The notes beneath the pieces were generated by a model. That model had not been told where the DNA came from and did not search any database. It was given only the letters and a program-made list of their open reading frames with translations. A DNA stretch of 20,336 nucleotides from Deltaproteobacteria bacterium (GTDB taxonomy: Bacteria > Desulfobacterota > UBA8473). The stretch lies in contig DAOWME010000023.1 of assembly GCA_030643245.1 (NCBI GenBank), forward strand, positions 1 to 20,336, in the 5' to 3' direction. This document shows, piece by piece, positions 1 through 6,843 of this stretch; the first letter of the stretch is position 1; every line of letters begins with the position of its first letter. Made by a program: the position numbers and the translations under genes.

Positions 1-137
1 AGGCCATCTTTGCCCGATCTTCAAACACAAAATCCTCAAAATAGTTCTACTATTCCTGCGGTTTTGCGTTTTCAGATCGAACAAATCTAACCTAAATCTG
101 AGCGCCAACTTGAGGAAGTTATTTCGTCCCCGTCCCT
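1..137 (+). mobile_element. MITE-like element family A, copy 1 (left end cut by window)
   Basis: The interior and right end match the complete copy at 20037-20219 almost base for base. The shared right end is at 116-137 and ends in CGTCCCT. The left terminal inverted repeat lies outside the window. The element has no coding capacity. It has the same orientation as the copies at 6631-6814 and 20037-20219, so copies 1 and 2 are direct repeats flanking the Fe-S protein gene and the radical SAM cassette. Confidence 0.8.
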
Positions 138-206
138 AAGCAATCACCGATAGCAAAAATACCTTTATCATCGAAGGGTTAACCAATAGAATTGCTGATA
201 AAATTG

Positions 207-235
207 TTGACATGAAAAAATTAATATTATAATAT
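207..235 (+). promoter_or_regulatory. Candidate sigma-70 promoter for the Fe-S protein gene
   Basis: A perfect -35 TTGACA at 207-212 is followed in a very AT-rich stretch by TATAAT at 228-233 (spacer 15) or TAATAT at 230-235 (spacer 17). It is the best promoter-like match I noticed in the window and points at the only plus-strand gene. It would leave a 5' leader of about 130-170 nt before the start codon. This is pattern matching only; the AT-rich context raises the chance of a false match. Confidence 0.5.
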
Positions 236-417
236 CATAATTATAAAAAAACAGCCTAAAATTGGCAGCTTACATTTCTATTGAAGTTTCATCTGTGAAT
301 GGGGACTAGTCAGCAAAAAGGATGGTGGCTATGATGCCGGAAGAATCCTAGGGTATAGGTGAGGGGCACCGTATGCTGCCCTATTTGTCTGTTTTGAAGA
401 GAGGAGTTGAAAATTCC

Positions 418-1515
418 ATGAAGACGACAGGAAAAGTCTCAATTGATAGCTGCATTGGATGTGGAATCTGTTTAGATGAATGTGAATTTCTCGCTTCGGT
501 TTGTAAAGATGGTGGGGAGATAGCTGAGAAATTTGAGATCGAATCGCTTAAGAAAAACCCGGTTATTCCTTATTCATGCAACCTTTGTGATCTGTGCGAG
601 GAGGTATGTCCCGAAGACTTGAACATGGGGGATATGTGTTGGGAGGCGCGTAGGCAGCTGGTAGATGAAGGGGTAGCCCCCCTTCCGCCCCATCAAACAA
701 TAATAAGTGACCAAGAGTGGGTTACATCTGACCTCTTTGCGTTGGCTCAACCTGATCTCAGGACCGATACATGTAAACGAGCCTTCTTTCCCGGATGTAA
801 CTTACCAGGATATTCCCCCTCTTTGGCCTTCAAGTCGTATAAATATCTACAAGAAAAGCTTCCCGGCACCGGTATTATCTTGAATTGCTGTGGCGCCCCT
901 ACTTACTTCCTGGGAGATAAATCCGGATTTATGAAGATATTGAAAGGGGTTGAATCAGAAATGAACCGGTTGGGGGCTCAAGAGTTAATTGTCGCCTGCC
1001 CTGATTGTTACCATATCATCAAGCATAATGCCCTTCACCTCGAGATAAGATCTATCTATGAAGTGATAGCTGAAGAGGGGATCCCTGAAGAGGCGAAAAC
1101 ATCCTCCACAAAAACCTTTTCCCTTCATGATTCTTGTAAAAGCAGGTGGGAAAAAAACATCCATGACAGCGTGAGGGAAATAGTGAGGGAAATGGGATAT
1201 GAGATAGAGGAGATGGAATATTCCCGCGATGAGACTCGTTGCTGTGGGATGGGAGGCATGGTTCCCTTCATCAACTTTTTTCTTGCTCAAAAAGTAATTG
1301 AACGGCGGGTAAAGGAAGCCTCAACCGACATGCTTTCCTATTGTGCCTCGTGTAGGGGGGCCTTTGCCATGTTGGGCAAGCCGTCTTTGCATATCCTTGA
1401 CCTGGTCTTTAATCCCCGGTGGGATGAGGATAAACGCTGTTCAGCTTTGAAACCATCGGACATACGGGAAAACCAGACTAAGTTTAAGAACCTCCTCTTG
1501 GAAAAGCAGAGCTAA
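418..1515 (+). CDS. HdrB/GlpC-type (Fe-S)-binding protein: two ferredoxin motifs plus two CCG domains
   Basis: Predicted cytoplasmic electron-transfer protein of about 365 aa. Near the N-terminus are two [4Fe-4S] motifs, CIGCGICLDEC and CNLCDLCEEVCP. Two cysteine-rich CCG domains follow: one with NCCG after GII, and a second with HDSC, RCCGMGG and YCASCRG. This layout is that of the GlpC / heterodisulfide-reductase HdrB-D family, which passes electrons between quinones, flavoproteins or thiol/disulfide partners. I chose the ATG at 418 because MKTTGKVSIDSC leads directly into the first ferredoxin motif and has an upstream GAGAGGAG. An ATG at 373 with GAGGGG upstream is also possible and would add 15 residues. 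The gene is convergent with the CoA ligase and is the only plus-strand gene, with its own likely promoter at 207-235. It may supply electrons to the adjacent radical SAM cassette, but this is inferred from proximity. The exact redox partner is unknown. Confidence 0.85.
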   Translation: MKTTGKVSIDSCIGCGICLDECEFLASVCKDGGEIAEKFEIESLKKNPVIPYSCNLCDLCEEVCPEDLNMGDMCWEARRQLVDEGVAPLPPHQTIISDQEWVTSDLFALAQPDLRTDTCKRAFFPGCNLPGYSPSLAFKSYKYLQEKLPGTGIILNCCGAPTYFLGDKSGFMKILKGVESEMNRLGAQELIVACPDCYHIIKHNALHLEIRSIYEVIAEEGIPEEAKTSSTKTFSLHDSCKSRWEKNIHDSVREIVREMGYEIEEMEYSRDETRCCGMGGMVPFINFFLAQKVIERRVKEASTDMLSYCASCRGAFAMLGKPSLHILDLVFNPRWDEDKRCSALKPSDIRENQTKFKNLLLEKQS

Positions 1516-1554
1516 AGGGCTTCGTACCAATTGGGCTTGGATAGTACCCATCCG

Positions 1555-1590
1555 CAATTCGCTCACCCCGTTCAAGGAGAGAGCGAATTG
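1555..1590. terminator. Hairpin between convergent genes
   Basis: A perfect 10-bp inverted repeat, CAATTCGCTC at 1555-1564 and GAGCGAATTG at 1581-1590, has a 16-nt loop. It sits between the stop of the Fe-S gene (1515) and the stop of the CoA ligase (1638), where a bidirectional terminator would be expected. There is no clear T tract on either side, so a role as an intrinsic terminator is uncertain. Confidence 0.35.
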
Positions 1591-1637
1591 ATCTGAAGAA
1601 GTCGTATTGAAAAACCCTGCATTATCAGAGAATTCAG

Positions 1638-3035
1638 CTAGTTCCTACCCCGTTTATCAGAACGATTGTCTATTATGAACCTCTTGGCTCTCCCCTGGCG
1701 TGTCAGGGATTTCTTGCCCAGGAACTTCACCTCAGGGTGAGTAAGATACCCAGCCTTTATATTTTTCGAGATTAGAGGGATTTCAACTAGGGATTTAGTT
1801 ACTTCTTGCTCAAGCGTATCAGACTCCTCTATTACCTCTGCATCAACAGTGATGGCATCACCACCGCTGTCATCTGCAATCGTCAACTTGTAATCGACGA
1901 TCCCCGGAAAATGATACATTACGTCGTCAAACATGGAGGGGTAGATCTCATCCCCTTTCCCAACCCTGACGATTGCCTTCACCCTCTTTGTTATCCTATT
2001 TATCCTGGCGAGGGTAAAAGCTCCACATTCACAGGGTTCATGAGTCATAGATCCCATATCCCCTGTTCTATATCGAATAAGTGACATGCCCTCTCTTTGT
2101 AAGGCAGTGAAGACAATCTCCCCTTCTTTACCATCCTTCAACACCTCTCCAGTCTCCGGATTCACAACCTCGAAGAGGAAATTGGTTTCATCAAAATGAA
2201 AACCATTGTGAAACTGGCATTCTATTGCTGCAGCCAACCCAGTCTCTGTCATTCCGTAATGGTGATAAACCTCCCCACCCCAAAAGCCCTCAAGATTCCT
2301 TCTCATGGGATTGGAAAGGTATTCTGATGTAACAAAGAGGACTTTCGTCCCCATTTCCCTGAGGTCATGGGATTCTCTCGCCTCCTGGGTGAGTCTGTGC
2401 ATACGGAAGGCCGATGCCATTATCATGACGGGACGGGCATCTTCAATTACAGCTATCTGTGATTCGCTATCGGACTTGATATCACCGATAACAGGATTTC
2501 CCCCCATCTTTTCAACCCCTCTTCCAATTAACCCTGCCTGACTCATTGGGGACCCGTTTGGCATCAATATATATACCACCGATCCGGTCGCATCTATCCC
2601 CGCACAAGTAATAGCCGTTTTCATAATGCCTGCCATCGTATCAGTTGTTGTCTCTATGTCTTCCTCGTTGAAAAAGACCTTTTTGGGAGCACCTGTACTG
2701 CCAGAGGTAGCAAAGGAAAATACCCTGGCAATATCTCCAAGAGGAACACAGGCGAAACGATACGGGCCTTCTCTTATGTCCTCTCCTCGGGTCAATGGAA
2801 GGCGGGCCAAGTCATCGAGGGATTTTATCTCCTCAGCATTGAAATCCTTTAAATCAAATACATTCTTGTAAAATGTAGAATTTTCATAGGCATAGGTTAA
2901 GATCTTCTTTAATCTGAATAATTGAAATGCCTCGACAGCCTTCCTCGTACCCTTGTCAAGAGTCCCATTTTCAATATACTGACCAAACTCCCCATCTGCA
3001 TTAATCCTATCGTGTACCCACTCCTCCAAGAACAC
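1638..3035 (-). CDS. PaaK-like AMP-forming CoA ligase (cassette member)
   Basis: A 465-aa acyl-adenylate-forming enzyme of the phenylacetate-CoA ligase family, expected to activate a carboxylic acid with ATP and CoA. The P-loop FATSGSTGAPKKVF is at about 108-121, the A5 motif YGMTETG at 260-266, RYRTGD at 321-326, a PaaK-type CECG metal-site motif at 335-338, and a C-terminal Lys region (GKKSLTRQGRAKRF). The start is GTG at 3033-3035, preceded by a strong GAGGAGGAGG. It is the last gene of the minus-strand cassette, 126 bp after the radical SAM gene. From memory, a PaaK-like ligase of the 'DVU_1553 family' accompanies the TrsS/TrsM genes in sulfate reducers, and this protein fits. No aromatic-degradation genes lie within the cassette itself, so calling it a phenylacetate or benzoate ligase would be unsafe. 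The substrate is unknown. Confidence 0.85.
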   Translation of the reverse strand: MFLEEWVHDRINADGEFGQYIENGTLDKGTRKAVEAFQLFRLKKILTYAYENSTFYKNVFDLKDFNAEEIKSLDDLARLPLTRGEDIREGPYRFACVPLGDIARVFSFATSGSTGAPKKVFFNEEDIETTTDTMAGIMKTAITCAGIDATGSVVYILMPNGSPMSQAGLIGRGVEKMGGNPVIGDIKSDSESQIAVIEDARPVMIMASAFRMHRLTQEARESHDLREMGTKVLFVTSEYLSNPMRRNLEGFWGGEVYHHYGMTETGLAAAIECQFHNGFHFDETNFLFEVVNPETGEVLKDGKEGEIVFTALQREGMSLIRYRTGDMGSMTHEPCECGAFTLARINRITKRVKAIVRVGKGDEIYPSMFDDVMYHFPGIVDYKLTIADDSGGDAITVDAEVIEESDTLEQEVTKSLVEIPLISKNIKAGYLTHPEVKFLGKKSLTRQGRAKRFIIDNRSDKRGRN

Positions 3036-3161
3036 TCTTTTCCTCCTCCTCGCCCCTTATTAACCATCCCAGCTCAGATAGAAATTTCTTTATAAATCCT
3101 GAGACTCATACAACAAGGCCTTTCCATGGTTATCGGCACTTGATTTTCAATATTTCTGCTC

Positions 3162-4511
3162 TTAGAACTTATCGCGATCGATCCGTTCTCCGTTAATATC
3201 AGTAAGATAATAAGAACAAAAGGGAATCAGTCTCCTATGAGGTGTGACCACGTGTATACAGCAACCCTCTAACCTTTCCAGATCAACGGTCCATACATCC
3301 TGGAACGGCATTCCCGATATGGAGAGGTAGTGGGTTTCTGCCCTCGCGAAAAAATTTTCCCATGAGCTCTTTTCCCTCTTGCAGCAAGTCACATCTTTTT
3401 CGATGAATCTTCCCCGTTCGCTTATAAACTTCCGTACATGCTCGGCCGGAGATTCCTTGATGCAACCAGAATCACTCGCAGTGTCTCTTCTCTGTTCAAA
3501 ACCAACTGTGGCCTGTAATCTGTCATCTTCGGTAAATACAAAAAATCCTGAAAAGCCACAATGGGAGTCCTTACGTCTCCGAGGTATGAAGTCGCGTGCC
3601 TTCACTTCACCCCCTGTTTGGACCTCCAGGGCATGTAATACATCCGGTATAGTTATCCTGTCTTTGTCTTCCGGCGTCTGGGGATACCTCCCGAAATAAC
3701 TCACCGGTTGAAAATGAACACTCTTCACAGCAGGTATCCACTCCTTAGCAAATGCCACAATATCGCCTATTTGGTGATCATTTATGCCTGGGATTAGGGT
3801 TGGCACCAAGGTCACCCCTATCCTGAGATCGAGACAGTTCTTGATGGCTTGAACTTTGAGATCAAATAGGTCCGCCCCCCTTATGGCACGATATACATCA
3901 TCCGATACACCATCGAACTGGAGATAGATTAAATCAACACCACTGTCCTTCAGTTGCTCCAAGTATCGCTTTTCCCTTGCTAACCTCAGACCATGAGTAT
4001 TTATTTGAATGTGATAGAACCCCATTTCCTTGCCTGCGGCCACCACATCCGGAAGGTCATCCCTTATTGTGGGCTCTCCGCCACTCAGTTGAATAGGGTA
4101 AGGACCTCCGGCCTCCAGAACAGTCTGATACATGCCCCTGATCGCGTCAATGCCGGGTCCACCCAGATCTTTCCCGGAGCTTGCAAAGCAAACCGGGCAT
4201 TTGATGTCACAGCTCTTGGTAACCTCCATAAGAACAGTGCACGTCTCCGCCTTGTGGTTTGGACAAAGTCCGCAGTCATACGGGCAACCTTTATTCGTTG
4301 CGGAAAATCTCTTTTCAGGGTGGGCCGTATCTTCTCCCTTCCCCCATTTCTTATAGAGTTCAGCATCCCGCCAGATAAGTACCTTGAAGGCGCCATGTTC
4401 AGGGCATGTCTTCTCAAGAAAGACATCGTTGTCCTGTATGGCTCTTACCGCCGGTATCCTAGCCAGACAGACAGGACACAAACTAACAGTATCTCCCAAA
4501 AGCTCTCTCAT
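3162..4511 (-). CDS. Radical SAM enzyme with rubredoxin-like and auxiliary Fe-S motifs (TrsS-like, Cys form)
   Basis: A 449-aa radical SAM protein. The N-terminal Cys site CPVC (12-15) plus CPEHG (36-40) looks rubredoxin/zinc-ribbon-like. The extra cluster motif GCPYDCGLCPNH (C76, C80, C83) and C91 follow. The SAM-cluster motif CDIKCPVC (C101, C105, C108) comes next, with GGEP at 144-147. The C-terminal third has further Cys sites: HCGF, two CC pairs and PFCSYYLT. The order N-terminal CPxC/CPEHG, then CPYDCGLCP, then CxxxCxxC is that of the MJ0619/tetraether-synthase-like radical SAM group; the bacterial relative next to TrsM-type methyltransferases is called TrsS, as I recall. TrsS is often a selenoprotein, but here the frame is uninterrupted and cysteines fill the sites. 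It is followed by the CoA ligase, and 250 bp containing a mini-MITE separates it from the methyltransferase gene upstream in the operon. The reaction is unknown. Confidence 0.85.
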   Translation of the reverse strand: MRELLGDTVSLCPVCLARIPAVRAIQDNDVFLEKTCPEHGAFKVLIWRDAELYKKWGKGEDTAHPEKRFSATNKGCPYDCGLCPNHKAETCTVLMEVTKSCDIKCPVCFASSGKDLGGPGIDAIRGMYQTVLEAGGPYPIQLSGGEPTIRDDLPDVVAAGKEMGFYHIQINTHGLRLAREKRYLEQLKDSGVDLIYLQFDGVSDDVYRAIRGADLFDLKVQAIKNCLDLRIGVTLVPTLIPGINDHQIGDIVAFAKEWIPAVKSVHFQPVSYFGRYPQTPEDKDRITIPDVLHALEVQTGGEVKARDFIPRRRKDSHCGFSGFFVFTEDDRLQATVGFEQRRDTASDSGCIKESPAEHVRKFISERGRFIEKDVTCCKREKSSWENFFARAETHYLSISGMPFQDVWTVDLERLEGCCIHVVTPHRRLIPFCSYYLTDINGERIDRDKF

Positions 4512-4617
4512 TCAAATGAACCCCGATGTTGTTGGCCACAAAGGCACACTAAACTGTTCTGCAAAATCCTACATGGGTCTGTACAGACAATTTTTCGACC
4601 GGTGCAGTTGGGCAGTT

Positions 4618-4675
4618 TTACACAATCCTGTTGACTGAATTATCAGAGAAACTTTAATACTCTGGTTTTGTGTAA
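4618..4675. other. Nested inverted repeat in intergenic gap
   Basis: TTACACAA at 4618-4625 pairs with TTGTGTAA at 4668-4675. Inside it, CAGAG at 4644-4648 pairs with CTCTG at 4660-4664. It lies in the unusually long 250-bp gap between the methyltransferase and radical SAM genes. It could be a leader hairpin or an operator for the downstream radical SAM gene. There is no T tract to support a terminator. Confidence 0.25.
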
Positions 4676-4702
4676 CTTCACAGCTCACAACTTCTCACAC
4701 AA

Positions 4703-4763
4703 AGGGATTAGGCCGATATAACTTCCTCAAGTTGGAGCTTAGAATTATTTCGCCCTCGTCCCT
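4703..4763. mobile_element. 61-bp mini-element of MITE family A (both termini, no core)
   Basis: Left end 4703-4724 and right end 4742-4763 each match the 22-bp terminal inverted repeats of the full copy at 20037-20219 at about 18 of 22 positions. Between them only a short piece remains, CCTCAAGTTGG, which is the reverse complement of the subterminal sequence next to the right end of full copies. The core of the full element is absent. The right end overlaps the stop codon of the methyltransferase gene (4762-4764). Confidence 0.6.
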
Positions 4764-5574
4764 AACCTGGCTTAACAAACGAGACCAAGGCATAACCAAC
4801 CTTGGCTTCCTTGAAGAGACCCTGCCATACATCTCCACACTTTCCTTCACAACAGCCTCTTGAAGGCTGGCCCGAGGCTTCATTAACCTGTCTTTCAAAC
4901 ATCTCAAACGAACCAAAACTGACCAATATCTGGTAGGCCAGCCTCTTCATTTCCTCCGAGTGATCTTCTACATGTGCGTCAATAAAACCGACTTTCTCAA
5001 AAAGCTTGATGTAGCCATCGATCGATTCTGCGCCGGAAATACACGATGAAAATGTTACTTGATTCTTCAGCCGCTCGCTTATCTGACCGCGGACTGTGAC
5101 ATCCGAGATGACCAGCCTTCCCCCAGGTTTCGTAACACGTTCAATTTCGATAGAGGCGGCATCCTTGTTTGGTAAAAGTGAGAAAGAACACTCACTCATC
5201 ACCACATCAAATGTTGAATCTTTAAAGGGTAATTCTTCACCATCGCCGAGCAGAAAGTCGACCTTGTTCGATAGATTTTCGACTTCAACCCTCTTTCGAG
5301 CGAGTGAGACCAATTGGGCAGAAAGATCTATGCCTACCACCCGGCAGCCATATTCTTGAGACAGAAAGGAAGAAGTCGCTCCTTTGCCGCATGCAATCTC
5401 AAGGACAAGATAGTCATCGCACAAGCCCGCAACCTCGGCCAACCTTGCTGTAAGCTCTATCCCACCGGGGCGAAACGTGTCACCCAGGACATCATCAATA
5501 AGGCTAGACTCATACACCCTTGTCGTAAATTCCTTCATTTCCTTAACAGTCTGTCGAAACATAGCGCTCACCAT
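4762..5574 (-). CDS. Class I SAM-dependent methyltransferase (TrsM-like)
   Basis: Up to 270 aa with a Rossmann methyltransferase core. Motif I is EIACGKG (59-65), with GID at 81-83 (end of strand 2), GDGEELPF at 110-117, then VVMSECSFSLLP and KPGGRLVISD (motif post-III, about 149-158). The fold is UbiE/ArsM-like. The C-terminal tail carries CCEGKC (C241, C242, C246), which could bind a metal or a thiol substrate; it is not part of the standard fold. The ATG at 5574 has no clear ribosome site. An ATG at 5562 preceded by GGTGAG is a good alternative. The gene is 24-36 bp downstream of the CxxC redox protein gene. From memory, methyltransferases next to TrsS are called TrsM or 'DVU_1556 family', and the Cys-rich tail and gene order fit. 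The TAG stop lies at the edge of the mini-MITE, so the native C-terminus may have been altered. The methyl acceptor is unknown. Confidence 0.8.
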   Translation of the reverse strand: MVSAMFRQTVKEMKEFTTRVYESSLIDDVLGDTFRPGGIELTARLAEVAGLCDDYLVLEIACGKGATSSFLSQEYGCRVVGIDLSAQLVSLARKRVEVENLSNKVDFLLGDGEELPFKDSTFDVVMSECSFSLLPNKDAASIEIERVTKPGGRLVISDVTVRGQISERLKNQVTFSSCISGAESIDGYIKLFEKVGFIDAHVEDHSEEMKRLAYQILVSFGSFEMFERQVNEASGQPSRGCCEGKCGDVWQGLFKEAKVGYALVSFVKPG

Positions 5575-5598
5575 ACATATGACTTGACTGGAAAGTGT

Positions 5599-5790
5599 TT
5601 ACCCCATTTTCGCATCTATTGTTTCTTCTCCTTTAGTTACCGTCTCTACCGCAATCTCCTCCGTCAAATACGGCACTCCGCACTTGGGGCACTTCAGCCC
5701 GGGAACATACTGAAGTATCTGCAAATAACGGGTCTCTACATCCTTTTCTACCATCTTCTCTTTACACTGAAAGCAGTACCATTCTTCCAT
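5599..5790 (-). CDS. Small CxxC zinc-ribbon/redox protein (DVU_1557-like)
   Basis: A 63-aa protein starting MEEWYCFQCKEKM. It has two CxxC pairs, CFQC near residue 6 and CPKC in the middle, followed by a conserved-looking GVPYLTEE segment. The C-terminal part is acidic and helical. The ATG at 5790 is preferred because GGAGGGG lies about six bases upstream; a GTG at 5796 would overlap the previous stop as GTGA. The paired CxxC motifs can bind zinc, iron or act as a rubredoxin-like redox site. The 91-aa gene is immediately upstream and the methyltransferase downstream, so translation is probably coupled. From memory, a small CxxC 'redox protein' (DVU_1557 family) always accompanies the TrsS/TrsM pair. 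It is a plausible carrier of electrons or of a cysteine-linked intermediate; this is inference. Confidence 0.75.
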   Translation of the reverse strand: MEEWYCFQCKEKMVEKDVETRYLQILQYVPGLKCPKCGVPYLTEEIAVETVTKGEETIDAKMG

Positions 5791-5792
5791 TT

Positions 5793-6068
5793 TCACCCCT
5801 CCGCCAGTTCCGCCCTATGGGAATAAGCTGTATGCACTTCATACTCATTTTTTACTGAAGATGAATATTTCACATAAAACGTTACATTAGCAATCCTTAG
5901 CTTTGCCAGGAACATTCCGGACTCCTGTTCGTACAGTTTCTCCCCCTTTTCTTCAGCATTGTGGATCACCATCTTTACCTCATCATCCAGTACCCTCCTC
6001 GACTCTAAGAGTTCCGATACCTGATCGCTCTTCCTGAGTTCAATGTTCTCGTAAGTTTCAGAAGCCAT
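5793..6068 (-). CDS. 91-aa conserved-looking small protein, first gene of the radical SAM cassette
   Basis: I do not recognise a named domain. The protein is soluble, without signal peptide, membrane segment or cysteine. An acidic helical N-terminal half (about 1-50) is followed by a beta-rich second half with FLAKLRIANVTFYVKYS, ending in a YEVHTAYSHR segment. It starts at an ATG with an ideal AAGGAGGTG (6074-6082) five bases upstream. Its stop overlaps the alternative GTG start of the CxxC protein gene. It probably functions with that protein, possibly as a small binding or regulatory subunit. Its position matches the small hypothetical genes that accompany TrsS/TrsM loci as I recall them. 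Confidence 0.75.
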   Translation of the reverse strand: MASETYENIELRKSDQVSELLESRRVLDDEVKMVIHNAEEKGEKLYEQESGMFLAKLRIANVTFYVKYSSSVKNEYEVHTAYSHRAELAEG

Positions 6069-6117
6069 CTTAACACCTCCTTAGTGATTGTTTCTATTTT
6101 TCTTCCAGTATAGATTT

Positions 6118-6140
6118 TGGTGAGGACTGGTTATTCACCA
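6118..6140 (-). other. 5' leader hairpin upstream of the cassette
   Basis: TGGTGA at 6118-6123 and TCACCA at 6135-6140 form a 6-bp stem with an 11-nt loop about 50 bp upstream of the start at 6068. It could be part of the leader RNA or an operator. No clear -10/-35 pair was found on the minus strand in this stretch. Confidence 0.2.
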
Positions 6141-6281
6141 TCCGTTTCATATCAATTCCAGCCTTTTGAGTATGCTTTTCATCTCCAAGACACTCGGGGA
6201 ATCATCGGGAAAGTCTAATAGTGTCTTAGGATGTTAGAATAAAATAAATCCACAAAGTTTACACTTTATTTGCATTACTAC

Positions 6282-6340
6282 AGGTTTCAGGTGTCAGGAG
6301 CGAGAAAAAAAGATCTGAAACCTGAACACTGACACCTGAA
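6282..6340. repeat. Overlapping, mutually exclusive inverted repeats
   Basis: AGGTTTCAG (6282-6290) pairs with CTGAAACCT (6315-6323), and TTCAGGTGTCAG (6286-6297) pairs with CTGACACCTGAA (6329-6340). The left arms overlap, so only one stem can form at a time. The region 6069-6843 between the cassette and the activator gene holds this structure, a palindrome at 6254-6267 and a MITE copy. I see no convincing gene in it; the open frames there lack ribosome sites and recognisable domains. Confidence 0.4.
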
Positions 6341-6630
6341 CCAAAATTTAAGTGCATATTAGGGACGATTTACATCGCCCAGGAAATTGTTTCTTGTGGT
6401 ATGCATCCTTAAAAAGTGTAGGCTCTTTATGTGTTTCAGGTTGGTCACCAATATTTCTGGCTTTTGGTGAATTTCGGGACTTAACTGAGGATTTACAGTG
6501 CCAACCTGGAATCCATATAGAGCCTAAGGATTTTCTCCACGTAGTGGCATGTTTATCAATTCGTCTAATGCACTCTCTTTTTTCGCAGTGACGACACCTT
6601 CTGAACTCATAATAGGCCCCTCCCTTCTTT

Positions 6631-6814
6631 AGGAGACAAGGCCGGGTTAACTACCCCACCTGTGCGTCTCATCTTCAAGCCATCTTTGCCCGATCTTCAA
6701 ACACAAAATCCTCGAAATAGGCCCGACTATTCCTGCGGTTTTGCGTTTTCAGATCGAATAAATATAACCTAAATCTGAGCGCCAACTTGAGGAAGTTATT
6801 TCGGCCTCGTCCCT
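6631..6814 (+). mobile_element. MITE-like element family A, copy 2
   Basis: About 184 bp matching copy 3 at 20037-20219 throughout. The right terminal repeat is intact at 6793-6814; the left end at 6631-6653 is diverged. The element is non-coding. It lies between the radical SAM cassette and the activator ATPase gene, 29 bp from the stop of the latter. Confidence 0.8.
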
Positions 6815-6843
6815 AACCGTTGACTCTTTCGCAATCCGTGTCT

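Noticed and set aside
3162..4511. Selenocysteine insertion in the radical SAM gene, as in some TrsS proteins
   Set aside because: The frame is open from start to stop with no in-frame TGA and cysteines at all visible motifs.
3993..4634. Long open frame on the plus strand opposite the radical SAM gene
   Set aside because: It overlaps the clear radical SAM coding sequence and shows no domain or ribosome site. The same reasoning removes the other antisense frames over the ligase, dehydratase subunits and ABC ATPase.
5599..5796. Starting the CxxC protein at GTG 5796
   Set aside because: GGAGGGG would lie directly against that codon, whereas it is at proper distance from the ATG at 5790.
6352..6591. 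79-residue plus-strand frame
   Set aside because: No ribosome site, no recognisable domain, and it lies in a repeat-bearing intergenic stretch.
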